The position numbers were made by a program, and so were the translations under genes. A stretch of 64,000 nt of DNA from Colocasia esculenta. Lineage: Eukaryota > Streptophyta > Magnoliopsida > Alismatales > Araceae. The notes beneath the pieces were generated by a model. That model made no database searches. It saw only the letters and a program-made list of their open reading frames with translations, and was not told the DNA's origin. Position 1 is the stretch's first letter; every line of letters begins with the position of its first letter. The stretch is taken from assembly GCA_014218235.1 (NCBI GenBank), contig CM024755.1, positions 76,182,631 through 76,246,630 on the forward strand, written 5' to 3'. Below, piece after piece: positions 44,798-55,715 of this stretch.

Positions 44798-46783
44798 GAG
44801 GTTTTGGTACCCAAATTACTTTGGGTGCCGTTTCATCATTCATGCCAAACAGTAAATGCTTTGGAATCCAGATTTGTTTAAATTTCTGTTTTAGTGGATT
44901 GTTCCAGCATTGTTTTTCATTGTGCCCAATCTTTTTACAGATCTTACATGATGATGGCTTATGAACAACAGTGGATTTTGGATTCTTAGTTGCATGCATA
45001 GGCATCTTACCCTTTTGTTGCCTAGTGAGCTTAGCATTAGGAACTTGCTGTTTTGCCTTGGGACATCCTTGTTTGGGGTTAGTAGCAAACTCCTTAAGCT
45101 TAGTTGGAACAAATTTGGTAGCCTTAGGTTCCTGGTTTTTGCCCTTGGTTTGATTTTTCCTTTTCCTTGAGGGATTTTGATTGCTAGAACTTGGGATAGG
45201 ATCAGTGAAATTAGTCAGCAGATTTTTTCCTGTTTCCTTTGGCTTGGGATTTTGAAACCCAATCCCATGTCTAGCACAAACACATTGGATCCTAAGATTG
45301 CATCTAGATTCTGTTTGCTCTTGACAAAACTAGATAGATCCTTTGTTTTGCCTTTCAATTCCTTTTCAGCTTTTTCCAATTTCTCTTTTAGATCAGTATG
45401 CTCATTGTTTAGAGTTTCAAGGAGGTTCATTAGATCATCTTTCTCTTTTTGAGCTTCTTGAAGCTTATTTTCATGCTATCCATCTCTTCACTGTGTGTTT
45501 GTTCATCTATTTTCATCATGTCAATTACCTTATTCAGAGATTCAATTTCATCATTATTATCAGTTTCATGAATAAGGAAATTAACTTTCTTCTTGAGTGC
45601 TTTATTTTCTGATTTGAATTGACGGAATTTTTCAAAAAGGACAGTGTATGCTTCTTCCCATTCAGCAGTAGAAAAAGACTCAAAGGAAGAATTTACCTCA
45701 GAGGAGTCATCACTCCTTGCCATAAGACAGTGAATCTCGTCATCTCTGAAGTAGCTTGACTTTTTTCATCATCGTCTTCATCACTCCATGTAGCCAGCAT
45801 TGCTTTGGCTTTCTTGAAGACGAACTTGTCCTTTTTCAGTTTCTTCTTGAGCTCGGGGCACTCTCCTCTCATGTGTCCCTGCTTCTTGCACTCATAGCAC
45901 ACAACATCAGATTTTTTATTGGACGAATCAAACCTGTTGGTGCCTTTTTGGAAAGGTTTGGAGTTTCCTGAACCTCTTCTCTTGAATTTTAAAAACTTCT
46001 TAAACTGTCTAGTGAGCATGGCCATTTCATCATTCTCACTATCAGTAGAGGTTTCAGACTCAGACCCTTCCTGTTGGGCATTCTTTTTGGAATCTGAAGA
46101 TACTTTATTTGAGGCCTTCAAGGCAATTGACTTCCTTGGATTCTCTTCAGTTTCTTTTCTTTTTACATTAGTTCATAAGTCATGAGAGATCCAATCAATT
46201 CATCCACTTTCATTGTTGAAAGATTCTTGGAATCCTCGATGACAGTGACTTTGGTGTTCCATGAGGATGGAAGAGACCGAAGTATCTTCCTCACCAAATC
46301 ACTTTCTGAGTATTCCTTCTTAAGACCTTTCAATCCATTTATAAGTACCATGAATCTAGCAAACATGTCAGAAATTGTCTCATCACGGTTCATCTTAAAC
46401 ATTTCATATTCTGAGACTAACATGCTTACCTTGGATTCTCTCACCTCAGACGTACCTTCATATATCAACTCGAGCTTGTCCCACATCTCCTTAGCTGAGG
46501 TGCATGTGGAGACTCTCGAGTATTCCTTTGGGTGGACCGCGCACTGCATCATGTTGAGGGCGCTCCAGTTGAGTGTCCCTTTTGCAATCTGGTCCTTGGT
46601 CCATGTATCTTCGTCTTGAGGCAATCCATATGGTCCTGTTCTGACTATCTTCCACAATTCATAGTTTTGTGCTCGTAGAAACACCTGCATGCGGTTTTTC
46701 CAATATGGATAGTCAGTGCCATCAAAGAAGGGTGGCCTGGTCACAGAGTGTCCCTCGGCCATATACCCCTTGGTAGATTCCAT
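44798..46783 (-). pseudogene. copia5 gag
   Basis: The start at 46783 (MESTKGYMAEGHSVTRPPFF) is about 60 bp from the PBS. The order is: UBN2-type domain (QVFLRAQNYELWKIVRTGPY ... KEMWDKLELIYEGTSEVRES), acidic segment, CCHC knuckle (CYECKKQGHMRGECPELKK) near 45850, coiled coil at about 45430-45660, a second knuckle (CKICKKIGHNEKQCW) near 44930, and the terminal VIWVPKPLV motif. Frame changes near 46160, 45720, 45440 and 45100 split it into at least four pieces. Confidence 0.88.
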
Positions 46784-46844
46784 TTGATCGTGAATCTCCT
46801 GATCGTTAGATCAAATAGATAAAGCAATAAATCGGAGAAACCAC

Positions 46845-46856
46845 GCTCTGATACCA
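46845..46856 (-). other. copia5 primer-binding site
   Basis: The minus strand is TGGTATCAGAGC, two bases from the 5' LTR. Confidence 0.92.
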
Positions 46857-46858
46857 AT

Positions 46859-48179
46859 TGAAGGGTTGCGGAATTCCCAATATGGTAATCTAGAAGGGGG
46901 GTTGAATAGATTACTGTCTCTTAAAAACTATTATCACGTTCTTTTTCTTAAAGCACAGATTATCAAGACAGTATCAAGATCTAAACTATGTGTAGATGAT
47001 GTAGAAACCTATCTAGTGTGTGAATATGCAACGTGTCTATCAAACATCTATCGTAGAAATGATCAAACCACGAGACACGCAGATTTACGTGGTTCGGAGT
47101 ACACAACAGTGTATCCTACGTCCACGGCACACACACACACACAGAGTAAACTGCTTATGAGCGAGTTCAGTGACTACAACTCACACACACACGTGTTTTC
47201 TGATGTGCACCCACGATCAGAACAACACACACACGTGATCTCAAGCACAAGAGACGCTTGAATCACACAAACACACACACAGTTGATGAGAATTATGAAA
47301 CAGGAAGAGTTCAGAGCGTAGGAGTAAATCCTAATGTGGAACTCTTCTGAGAACGCCTGGATGGAGTTCAAACTTCGACTTGAGTGCTCTGGACTGATGG
47401 AGAAGGTTGAATCCACGACGATCTATCTTCAGTACTGCAGGATCAATGATCTTTCGGTCTCTGCACTGCAGACTTGAAGCAGAGCAGCAGCAACTTCTTT
47501 TCTCTTGGACTTGGCTTTAGGGTTTTTGATTGTGGCTGCTTCTGTTTTAGATTCTCTTCAAAAGGATGCTTATATAGTTGTGTTTTCATGTGGAAAGTCG
47601 TGGGACTTGAAAACACAATCTTGGATATGAAGGAAGGTTTCCGTATTTGAAGATCCTCTGCATCTGTCGACAGGTTCTGAGTATCTGTCGACAGATTGCA
47701 ACAGATTTGCAACAGACAGACTTCAGGTTGCTCTGGTCTGTGGCATCTGTCGACAGGCGATATCATCTGTCGACAGGCAGAGACAGTTTTGCCAAAACAC
47801 AGAACTCTGGGATTTCTGTCTGCGACATCTGTCGACAGGTCTCTGAGAATCTGTCGACAGGTGCTCTCAGTATTCTTCAGTCTGATCACAACTGCGGCAT
47901 CTGTCGACATATGCCTTTGGGTCTGTCGACAGGTACATGTATACTCTGTGATTGTGATCATTTTCTCATGATTTGAGAAGGCTTGGTTATATGCATTTGT
48001 ACCTGCATGATGAAACATGTATAGTTAGGTATAATGTAGACATAGATAACCAAATATTGTATCATCTTAATTGACATGTATGAAACCTCAATTCAACTCA
48101 TTCATCATTAAAAACATTGTTTGACTTTCATTTATCACTTGATGTGAATTCACTTAGTTTCCAGAATATGAACCCAACA
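46859..48179 (-). repeat. copia5 5' LTR
   Basis: It is nearly identical to 36811-38133. Palindromes start at 47664/47685, 47747/47767, 47829/47851 and 47901/47923 (21, 20, 22 and 22 bp within pairs; 83, 82 and 72 between). The TATATAAG box is near 47569-47577. Confidence 0.95.
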
Positions 48180-48184
48180 CGCCC

Positions 48185-50200
48185 TACAGTGGCCATAACT
48201 TCTGGGCGTGCTAAGAAGGCTGTCACTCCATCTGGCACAGCGTTAATCTCCATGTTGCTGAAATTCAAAAGATGGAAGAGCTCTGACCAGATTTGGTTGG
48301 CAGTGGTACTTCTGAAGAAGAGGTGGAGAGCACTTTCTTCTTGGGGTTGAGAACAACAAGAGCATTTGGAAACAAGAGGCACACCTTTTCCTCTGATGGT
48401 CTCATCCACAGGAATGATATTGAGCCTTAACCGCCATAAGAGAACAAACCACTTTAGGGGAGTATGAGGTGACCACAGAGCTGCCCATTGTTGTGAAGTT
48501 GCTGGAGCAAGAATGGAGCGGACAGATTTGGTGGAGAAAATGCCATTTGCAGTAGAAGACCATATCCATGTGTCCTTTTTGTCATTAGTAATAAGGAACT
48601 GGGATAGCAGGTGATTGGGACAATACTGGAGAGCGGTCTGCAGCTGAGTTCTCATCGGGTTGGTGAAGGCCTGATGGACAGTGCAGTCCTTGTGGGTCAT
48701 GTTGTTCCGCATGTCTTCAGGTATAAATTCTTTGAGAGGCATTTCCCCAGTCCATATATCATACCAGAAATAAGTTGTGGGGCTGCTGTCCATAGAAATG
48801 ACCTTGTGATTTTTGTGAATGATGTGGGCCGCCTGCTGCCATAATCTTCTATCCGCAGCCAACATGAAGGGGAAATGAGCTTCGGAATGGTGACACTTAA
48901 ACAAGTGCTTACCCCTGAAGAATTTTGCCCAGATGGAATCAGTAGTCAAAGCTCTCCACAACATTTTGGTCCTAAAGGCAATTTGCATGTGTTGCAGGTT
49001 CAGAACTCCCAAGCCCCCACTCTCCTTCGGTTGGGCAATGGTGTTTCAGCTCTTCCAGTCCCTTTTCGGGGATCCCTCGTAGGAACCCCAAAAGAAATTA
49101 GCGAGGATTCTATGGATTCTATTGAAGGCTTTCACAACGGTGGTTGGAATGGGCATGGTATTCATGGTATAGATTGGAAGGGCTGATAAGATATGTTGTA
49201 TTAGAATCAGTCTACCACCCGAGGAGAGTAAGTCCTTTTTCCATCCTTTCAGCTTACTGACCGTCTTGGAGATAATGTGGGCAAAGTGAGCTGGTTTTTG
49301 GCGCCCAGAATATATAGAAACTCCGAGGTACTTGATTGGAATTTTAGCTCTAATGAAGCCCGTGGTTTTGCTGATCTTCTGGATGAGGCTTTCGGTGGCA
49401 TGCTTAGGTACATAGAAAGAGCTTTTTTGCTTATTAATGAGCTGACCGGAAGCATCTTCATAACTATTGAGGAAGGACATAAGTCTGTGCAGATACCTCA
49501 CAGAAGCATTGGAGAAGATAAGAGTATCGTCAGCAAATAGAAGATGTGAGACCGCTGGGCATCTAGCATTGGTTTGGAACCAACTACCACTACTATGTTG
49601 GAACAAGTGAGTGAGACCCCGGCTGAGAGCTTCTTCCGCAAGGATGAAAAGGACTGGGGCTATCAAGTTCCCTTGATGGACCCCCCTGGACGACTTGAAG
49701 AAGCCATGAGTTTTGCCACTAAGCAAGATGGAAAACTAGCAGTTGGAAAGGAGAGGTTCAAGGACTGAAATTGCCTGGAATGAGAACCTGAATCTATTGA
49801 GGGTTGCATATAGAAAATCCCACTCAAGTCTGTCATAAGCCTTTGCCATGTCTAGCTTGATGATCAAATTGCCCCCTCTACAAGGCCTTCCGAGATGCTG
49901 GAGCAAATCCTTGGTCAACAAGATATTTTCAGCTATACTTCTCCCTTTGACGAAAGTTCCTTGCTCATCTGCAGTTCCCCTATTGTGTAGGGAAGACCTT
50001 GTTGAAGGTAGTGTTTGTACCCGTGGTAAGGAAAGACTTGCTTGGGAGCAAGTGGGCTTGTAATTCCTCTCAAGGGTGAGAGAAGGCCAAAGTTTATTGG
50101 CAGTTAGTGAAATCTCAAGTGGTTGGCTTAAGGACTGGATGTAGGACTTCCATGTGGGAAGGGCCGAATGAGGATAAATCTCCTTGTGTATTTGTGTGAT
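48185..50200 (-). pseudogene. LINE2 ORF2 N-terminal part: RT and zf-RVT
   Basis: The minus-strand order is: truncated RT start, KGRSIAENILLTKDLLQHLG, LDMAKAYDRLEWDFLYATLN, LLFADDTLIFSNAS (intact FADD active site), KYLGVSIYSGRQKPAHFAHI, then zf-RVT (CSCCSQPQEESALHLFFRS) to the copia5 junction. Stops and frame changes occur near 49730 and 49030. No endonuclease is present because of 5' truncation. Confidence 0.9.
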
Positions 50201-50205
50201 TGTTT

Positions 50206-50338
50206 CCGCCAATTTACACTTGAATTACACACTACACTAAATTCTAACAGATTTATTTAGTGTTGTTTAATTTTTAAAACCACAAGAAGACCTATTCACC
50301 CCCTTCTAGGACATCATTAGTGCCATTTCGATCCAACA
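50206..50338 (+). repeat. copia4 5' LTR, last part
   Basis: This is the LTR end after LINE2, finishing CGATCCAACA at 50338, two bases before the PBS. Confidence 0.82.
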
Positions 50339-50340
50339 AG

Positions 50341-50352
50341 TGGTATCAGAGC
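50341..50352 (+). other. copia4 primer-binding site
   Basis: TGGTATCAGAGC, the same primer type as the other elements. Confidence 0.92.
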
Positions 50353-50389
50353 GAGGTCTTCTTAGAAGAATCTAAAGATTTGAGAAGAG

Positions 50390-52120
50390 ATGGCAGTTGA
50401 AGCTCACAACTATGAAGGCCAATCTGTTACAAGGCCACCATTCTTTGAGTGTGAAGATTATTAGTATTGAAAGATGCGGATGGAGTGCTTCATCAGAGGT
50501 ACAAATTTTGATCTGTGGTAGGTAATAGAACAAGGTGATTTTCAAATCCTTGGTGAGTCCTCCTCTTCTGATCTTTCCATAGCTGATAAAAGAAACATGT
50601 CATTAAACTATAAGGCTAAAAATTATCTTTGCTATGCTCTCTCTAAAAGAGAATTTAACAGACTATCTACTTGTAGAACTGCAAAAGAAATGTGGGATAA
50701 ACTACAAGTTACTTATGAAGGAACCGATAGAGTTAAACAAACTAGAATAGACATGCTTGTATCCTTAAGTTCTTTGCAATTTCCTTGACAACATAATAGT
50801 AGGTCTAGGCTCTCTAGGAAAAGTTCTTACTAATGAAGAAACAGTGAGGAAAATCCTAAGATCTTTAACTAATGTTTGGACTCCTAAGGTCACAGCCATT
50901 GAGGAAGTACATGATTTAACTCAATTATCTATTGATAAACTAATTGGATCCCTCATGGCCCATGAAATTAACATGGAGAGATTTTCTAAAAATTCTTCAA
51001 AAAAGAAAATGTCAAATGCTTTGAAGGTTGCAGATTCCTCTTCATCTGAAGACTCCAAAGAAAAATCAGATAACAGTGATGATGAGGAAATGTTGTCAAG
51101 GAAATTGCAAAGAATCCTTGCCAAGAAGAAGAAGAAGTTCCGCTCCAAGAGATTTTTCAAGAAAGATAAAAAGAAGGAGCCAACCTGCTACGAATGCAAC
51201 CAACCTGGACATTACAAATCCGAATGTCCTAAGCTGAAGAAGAAGGATCAAGCAGAAAGATTCGACAAGAAGAAAGGTAAAGAGAAAATTTTTAGAAAAT
51301 ACAAGAAAAAGGCAATGGCAGCAGCATGGGATAATGAAGAAGCCACCAGTTCAGACTCCTCAAGATCAGAATCTGAAGAAGAAGAAAAGGCAAATCTATC
51401 CCTCATGGCAGGACTAGATCAGGTAAATTTCAAAACCTCTTTTACTTCCTATTCTGAATCTGATAGTCTTGAAGATGCCTTCAATGAATTATATAAAAAA
51501 TATAAAACAGTAGTCAAACAAATAAAGATAGTTAAACTAAATTTGCTAAACCCAGAAAAGGCTAACACCTTTCTGAAAATGAAGCAGAGAGGATATGACA
51601 AAGTCTAAGTGAAACTAAAAGAGCAAATGAACTATTGTGCGAAGAGTTAAAAAATAAAAATAGTAAAATCATGGAAATAGAATCAAACTTAAAAGAACTT
51701 AAGGATGAAGAAAAATTACAAGAGGAAAATAACTACCTAAGAGCTACTATAGAGAAAATCTCTAACTGTAAAACATCTTTGTTTGTTAGATTAAAAGGCT
51801 CTAGGACAGGTAAGAAAAAATATGGAGTAGGATATACACCTCCTCATAATGAAGAAAATATTGTGTATCCTGAAAAATATCCAACACCTAAATTTGTAGT
51901 AGAAAAAGGAATTAAAACCCCAAAAAGGTTAATCAGCATGTTTATAAACAAAAATAAAAGTTTAACAACACTGCACATATTAAGAATGCTTTTGATTTAT
52001 GTTGTAGTCACTGCAATCAATTAGGACACACTGTCAGCACATGCACTACCAGACATTTGTGCTGGATTCCTAAGACTAACCATCAAGGACCCAAGAAAAT
52101 TTGGGTACCAAAAGTTACAA
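50390..52120 (+). pseudogene. copia4 gag
   Basis: It starts MAVEAHNYEGQSVTRPPFFE at 50390. The UBN2-type domain has stops near 50460 and 50518 and breaks near 50787. Then come LIGSLMAHEINMERF, a Ser/Asp/Lys-rich linker, a CCHC knuckle (CYECNQPGHYKSECPKLKKK) at about 51186-51240, an acidic tract, coiled coil, and a degraded second knuckle (HCNQLGHTVSTC) near 52010. The WVPK motif ends it near 52115. Confidence 0.87.
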
Positions 52121-52131
52121 CTTAATTTTAT

Positions 52132-55100
52132 TTGCAGGGTCGGCTGAGAGCATCCAAATGGTATTTGGATAGTGGGTGCTCAAGGCATATGACAGATGAT
52201 AGGAAGTTGTTTACAAGCTTTAGAGATGAAAGTGGTCAAGTCACTTATGGAGATAATGGTAAAGGAAAAGTCTTAGGATGTGGGACAGTCGGAACTAAAG
52301 AAAAGAATTTGATTGAAGATGTCATGTATGTAGAAGGATTGAAGCATAATCTCATTAGCATCAGTCAGTTATGTGATAAGGGTCACTTAGTAAAATTTCA
52401 GAATGATAAATGTATTATTCAAAAGGATAGAAAAATTGTGTTCGAGGTTCAAATAGTGAAGAATCTGTACACATTACAGTTGGTAAAATTGAAAGAAATA
52501 AATTTATGTCTTGCTACAACTAAGAATGAAGAACCTGATTTGTGGCATAGAAGATTGGGGCATGCAAGCACTTCAGTGATCAAGAAATTGATTAAGCATG
52601 ACCTAGTTGAAGGTCCTCCAAAGATGAAGATGAAGAAATCTGGAATATGTTCAGCCTGTGCAAAAGGGAAGCGGACCAAGGTCCAAAACAATTGTCACAA
52701 CTTCCAAGCCTTTGGAGCTAATTCATATGGATTTATTTGGACCTATAAGAATAGTCAGTCTTGGAGGAAAGGTATATGGCTATGTAATATTAAATGACTA
52801 CTCAAGATATACTTGGGTATCCTTTTTGGAAGCCAAATCAGAAACCTTTTCAGCTTTTCTGAAGTTCAGCAAAGTAGTACAAAAGAATCAGAAATTTTAG
52901 ATTATCAGCATCAGATGTGATCATGGTGGAGAATTCAAGAATGAAGAGTTCATAAAGTTCTGTGAAGAGAATGGAATTGAACATAACTTTTCAGCACCAA
53001 GAACACCCCCACAGAATGGAGTAGCAAAAAGAAAGAATAGAACATTGCTAGACATGGCCAGAACTATGTTCACAGAATACAATTTACTAAGATATTTTTG
53101 GGCAGAAGCAGTCAACACAGCTTGCTACATCATTAACAGGTGCATGATCAGACCAATTCTAAAGAAGACCCCATATGAACTTTACAAAGAAAAGAAGCCC
53201 AACATCAGTCATCTTCGACCTTTTAGTTGTAAGTGTTTCATTTTGAATAATGGTAACGATAATTTAGGAAAGTTAGATGCTAAAAGTGATGAGGGATTTT
53301 TATTAGGATATATTTCAAAACCTAGGGGATATAAAATTTTCAATAGGAGAACTTTAACCATAGAACAAATTGTGCATATATTATTTGATGAGACTAATCC
53401 TTCTATTAAAAGAATAGAAGAAGAAGAAGATTGTGTTGAAGATTTGTGCAGGGATCTAGAGAAAACATCTCTTGAAGATGAAGAAAAGGAAGATCCTCCA
53501 CTAGAAGAACTTCAATAGCAAGAAGAACAATAAGAAGGGCTGCCTAAAGAATTGAGGTATCACAGAGATCATCCAAGAGAAAATATAATAGGTGATCCTC
53601 AAGATAGGGTAAGAACAAGAGGTATGAACATTCCTTGTGATTTTTCTGCTTTTGTTTCTCAAATTGAGCCTAGGGGAATAGATGATGCACTGGCTAATGA
53701 ATCTTGGATCCTTGCTATGCAAGAGGAACTTAATCAGTTCCAATGTAGCCAGGTTTGGATCCTTGTCCCTAGACCTTCTGACCATCTAGTTATGGGGACC
53801 AGATGGGTCTTCAGAAACAAAATGGATGAATCAGGAGTAATCACCAGGAACAAGGCCAAACTTGTAGCTCAAGAGTATTGCCAAGAGAAAGGCATTGATT
53901 TTGATGAAACTTATGCCCCAGTAGCTAGATTAGAGGCAATCAGAATTTTGTTAGCATATGCATGCTCTCTAAACATCAACTTATTTCATATGGATGTTAA
54001 AAGTTCTTTTCTGAATGGTTTCATAAAAGAAGAAGTTTATGTTGAGCAACCACCTGGTTTTGAAGATACTAAATATCCAAATCATGTTTTCTATTTAAAC
54101 AAAGTACTATATGGTCTGAAACAAGCTCCAAGAGCTTGGTATGAAAGATTAAGTGCTTATCTTATATCACATGATTTTATAAGAGGTAAAGTTGATAGCA
54201 CACTATTTGTTAAGAAATTTTCAGAAGGAATCTTAATTGTACAAATATATGTTGATGACATTATTTTTGGTTCTACTAATGAATCACTTTGTAAATTCTT
54301 TGAAAATCTTATGCAAAGTGAGTTTGAAATGAGCATGATGGGTGAACTTAATTACTTTCTTGGGTTGCAAATCAAGCAGACCAAGGAAGGAATTCACATT
54401 TGTCAAACCAAATACATTTTAGATTTACTTTCTAAATATGTTTTTGACAAATGTAAGCCCTTAGGAACACCCATGAGCTCAGGAATTAAGTTAGATAGTG
54501 ATCCACTTGGTAAGAAAGTAGATTAAAAGGTCTATAGAGGCGTGATAGGATCACTACTATATCTTACTGCTAGTAGACCAGATATAATGTTTAGTGTATG
54601 TTTGTGTGCAAGATTTCAAGCTGATCCTAAATAATCACATGTTCATACCGTTAAAAGAATTTTTAGATATCTTATAAATACAAGTAAGTTAGGATTATGG
54701 TATCCCAGATGTTCAGATTTCAAATTAATTGGATACAGTGATGCTGACTATGCTGGATGCAAAATAGATAGAAAAAGCACCAGTGGTACTTGTCAATTAC
54801 TTGCAGGTTGCTTGATATCCTGGTCTTCCAGAAAGCAAAATTCAGTGGCATTATGCATAACAGAAGCAGAATACATTGCAGTTGGAAGTTGTTGTACTCA
54901 ACTACTGTGGATCAAACACTAATTGGAAGACTATGGTCACATACTTCAAGAAATTCCAATGCTGTGTGACAACACAAGCGCAATTAATTTGACCAAAAAT
55001 CCTATACAACACTCAAGAACAAAACACATTGAGGTTAGACATCATTTCATCAGGGACCATGTAAGTAACGGTGACATTTTACTTGATTTTGTCTCCATAG

Positions 55101-55192
55101 AAAATCAACTTGCTGATATTTTTACTAAACCTCTTCCTGAAGATAGATTTACATCTATTAGAAGAGAAATAGGCATGTGTAACCTTGATTAA
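52132..55192 (+). pseudogene. copia4 pol
   Basis: The order is: protease (WYLDSGCSRHMTDD), GAG-pre-integrase (LWHRRLGHAS, CSACAKGKR), integrase (HMDLFGPIRIVSLGG, RCDHGGEFKNEEF, then GVAKRKNRTLLDMARTMF, where the catalytic Glu reads Lys), RT (MDVKSSFLNGFIKEEVYVEQ, YVDDIIFGSTNESL) and RNase H (YSDADYAGCKIDRKSTSGT, TEAEYIAVGS, LCDNTSAINLTKN) ending near 55192 with DIFTKPLPEDRF. A frame change near 52690 and stops near 52900, 53516, 54524, 54633 and 54921 inactivate it. The Glu-to-Lys change alone would disable the integrase. Confidence 0.92.
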
Positions 55193-55194
55193 AA

Positions 55195-55715
55195 TGCTGT
55201 GACAAATTCATGCTTGAATTGTATGTTATGAATTTTCTACGGAATTTTCTATGTCCCTGTACTGCGACTCATAAAGTTAGAGTCTATCAAACTCATGTTA
55301 AAATTAATGCATTCGACTCTTGCAGTCGGAGACACAATCTGACTTCCTAGAGTCGAAGTCTAAAAAGGTGCTTATTAATTTAAAATAATAAATGAAATTA
55401 AGACACATTTATTACGTAACGGTACTTCTCTTTAATCCCCACCGTTCATCTCCTCATCCTTGGACAGTTACGACTCTAACTTCTATATTAAGACATCTAT
55501 TCTCTTTTCCAAAGCTCCCTTTCAAACTCTCTCTCCGACTCTCCAGTCGTCTTCCTCCTCTTCTCGCGCACACTATTCATCTCCGGAACCCTCTTCAGAG
55601 CTTCTACAGATTTTCTCATTTCCTCTGAAGAAAGGTAGCCTCTTTGTTCTCTAAACTACATTCCTTTCACTCCTTCAACAGTTCCCTGAATCTTCTCTAT
55701 CTCTTTTCTATCTAG
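55195..55715 (+). promoter_or_regulatory. LTR-like, promoter-like region before the copia4 extra ORF
   Basis: A 14-base match to the LTR (AATTTTCTATGTCC at 55243-55256 and 34391-34404) is followed in both places by CGACT dyads, here CGACT-CTTGC-AGTCG near 55315 and GACT-TCCTAG-AGTC near 55340. Next come TTCTATATTAAGAC near 55480, a C/T-rich leader, and a possible short intron (GT at 55636, AG at 55714-55715) directly before the ATG. No transcript evidence is available. Confidence 0.5.

Larger units (their letters stand above)
36811..48179 (-). mobile_element. copia5: full-length SIRE-like Ty1/copia with extra ORF and internal promoter-like region
   Basis: LTRs of 1323 bp (36811-38133) and 1321 bp (46859-48179) are nearly identical by eye, indicating a young insertion, and are flanked by CGCCC (36806-36810, 48180-48184). 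The PBS is 46845-46856 and the polypurine tract starts at 38134. The minus-strand order is gag (44798-46783), pol (41691-44797), a 2-kb non-coding region with palindrome arrays (39611-41690), and an intact 394-codon ORF (38426-39610). It is the most complete element of the window. Confidence 0.95.
35931..50205 (-). mobile_element. LINE2: L1-type LINE in copia4 LTR, split by copia5
   Basis: The 3' end is a 12-base poly(T) on the plus strand (35931-35942). The 5' end is near 50190-50205, truncated within the RT domain. Copia5 (36811-48179) divides it, with CGCCC on both sides. A diverged target duplication is possible: TGTGTGGGAAGTTTGTTCC left of the tail and TGTGTGATTGTTTCC at the other end. 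Confidence 0.87.
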
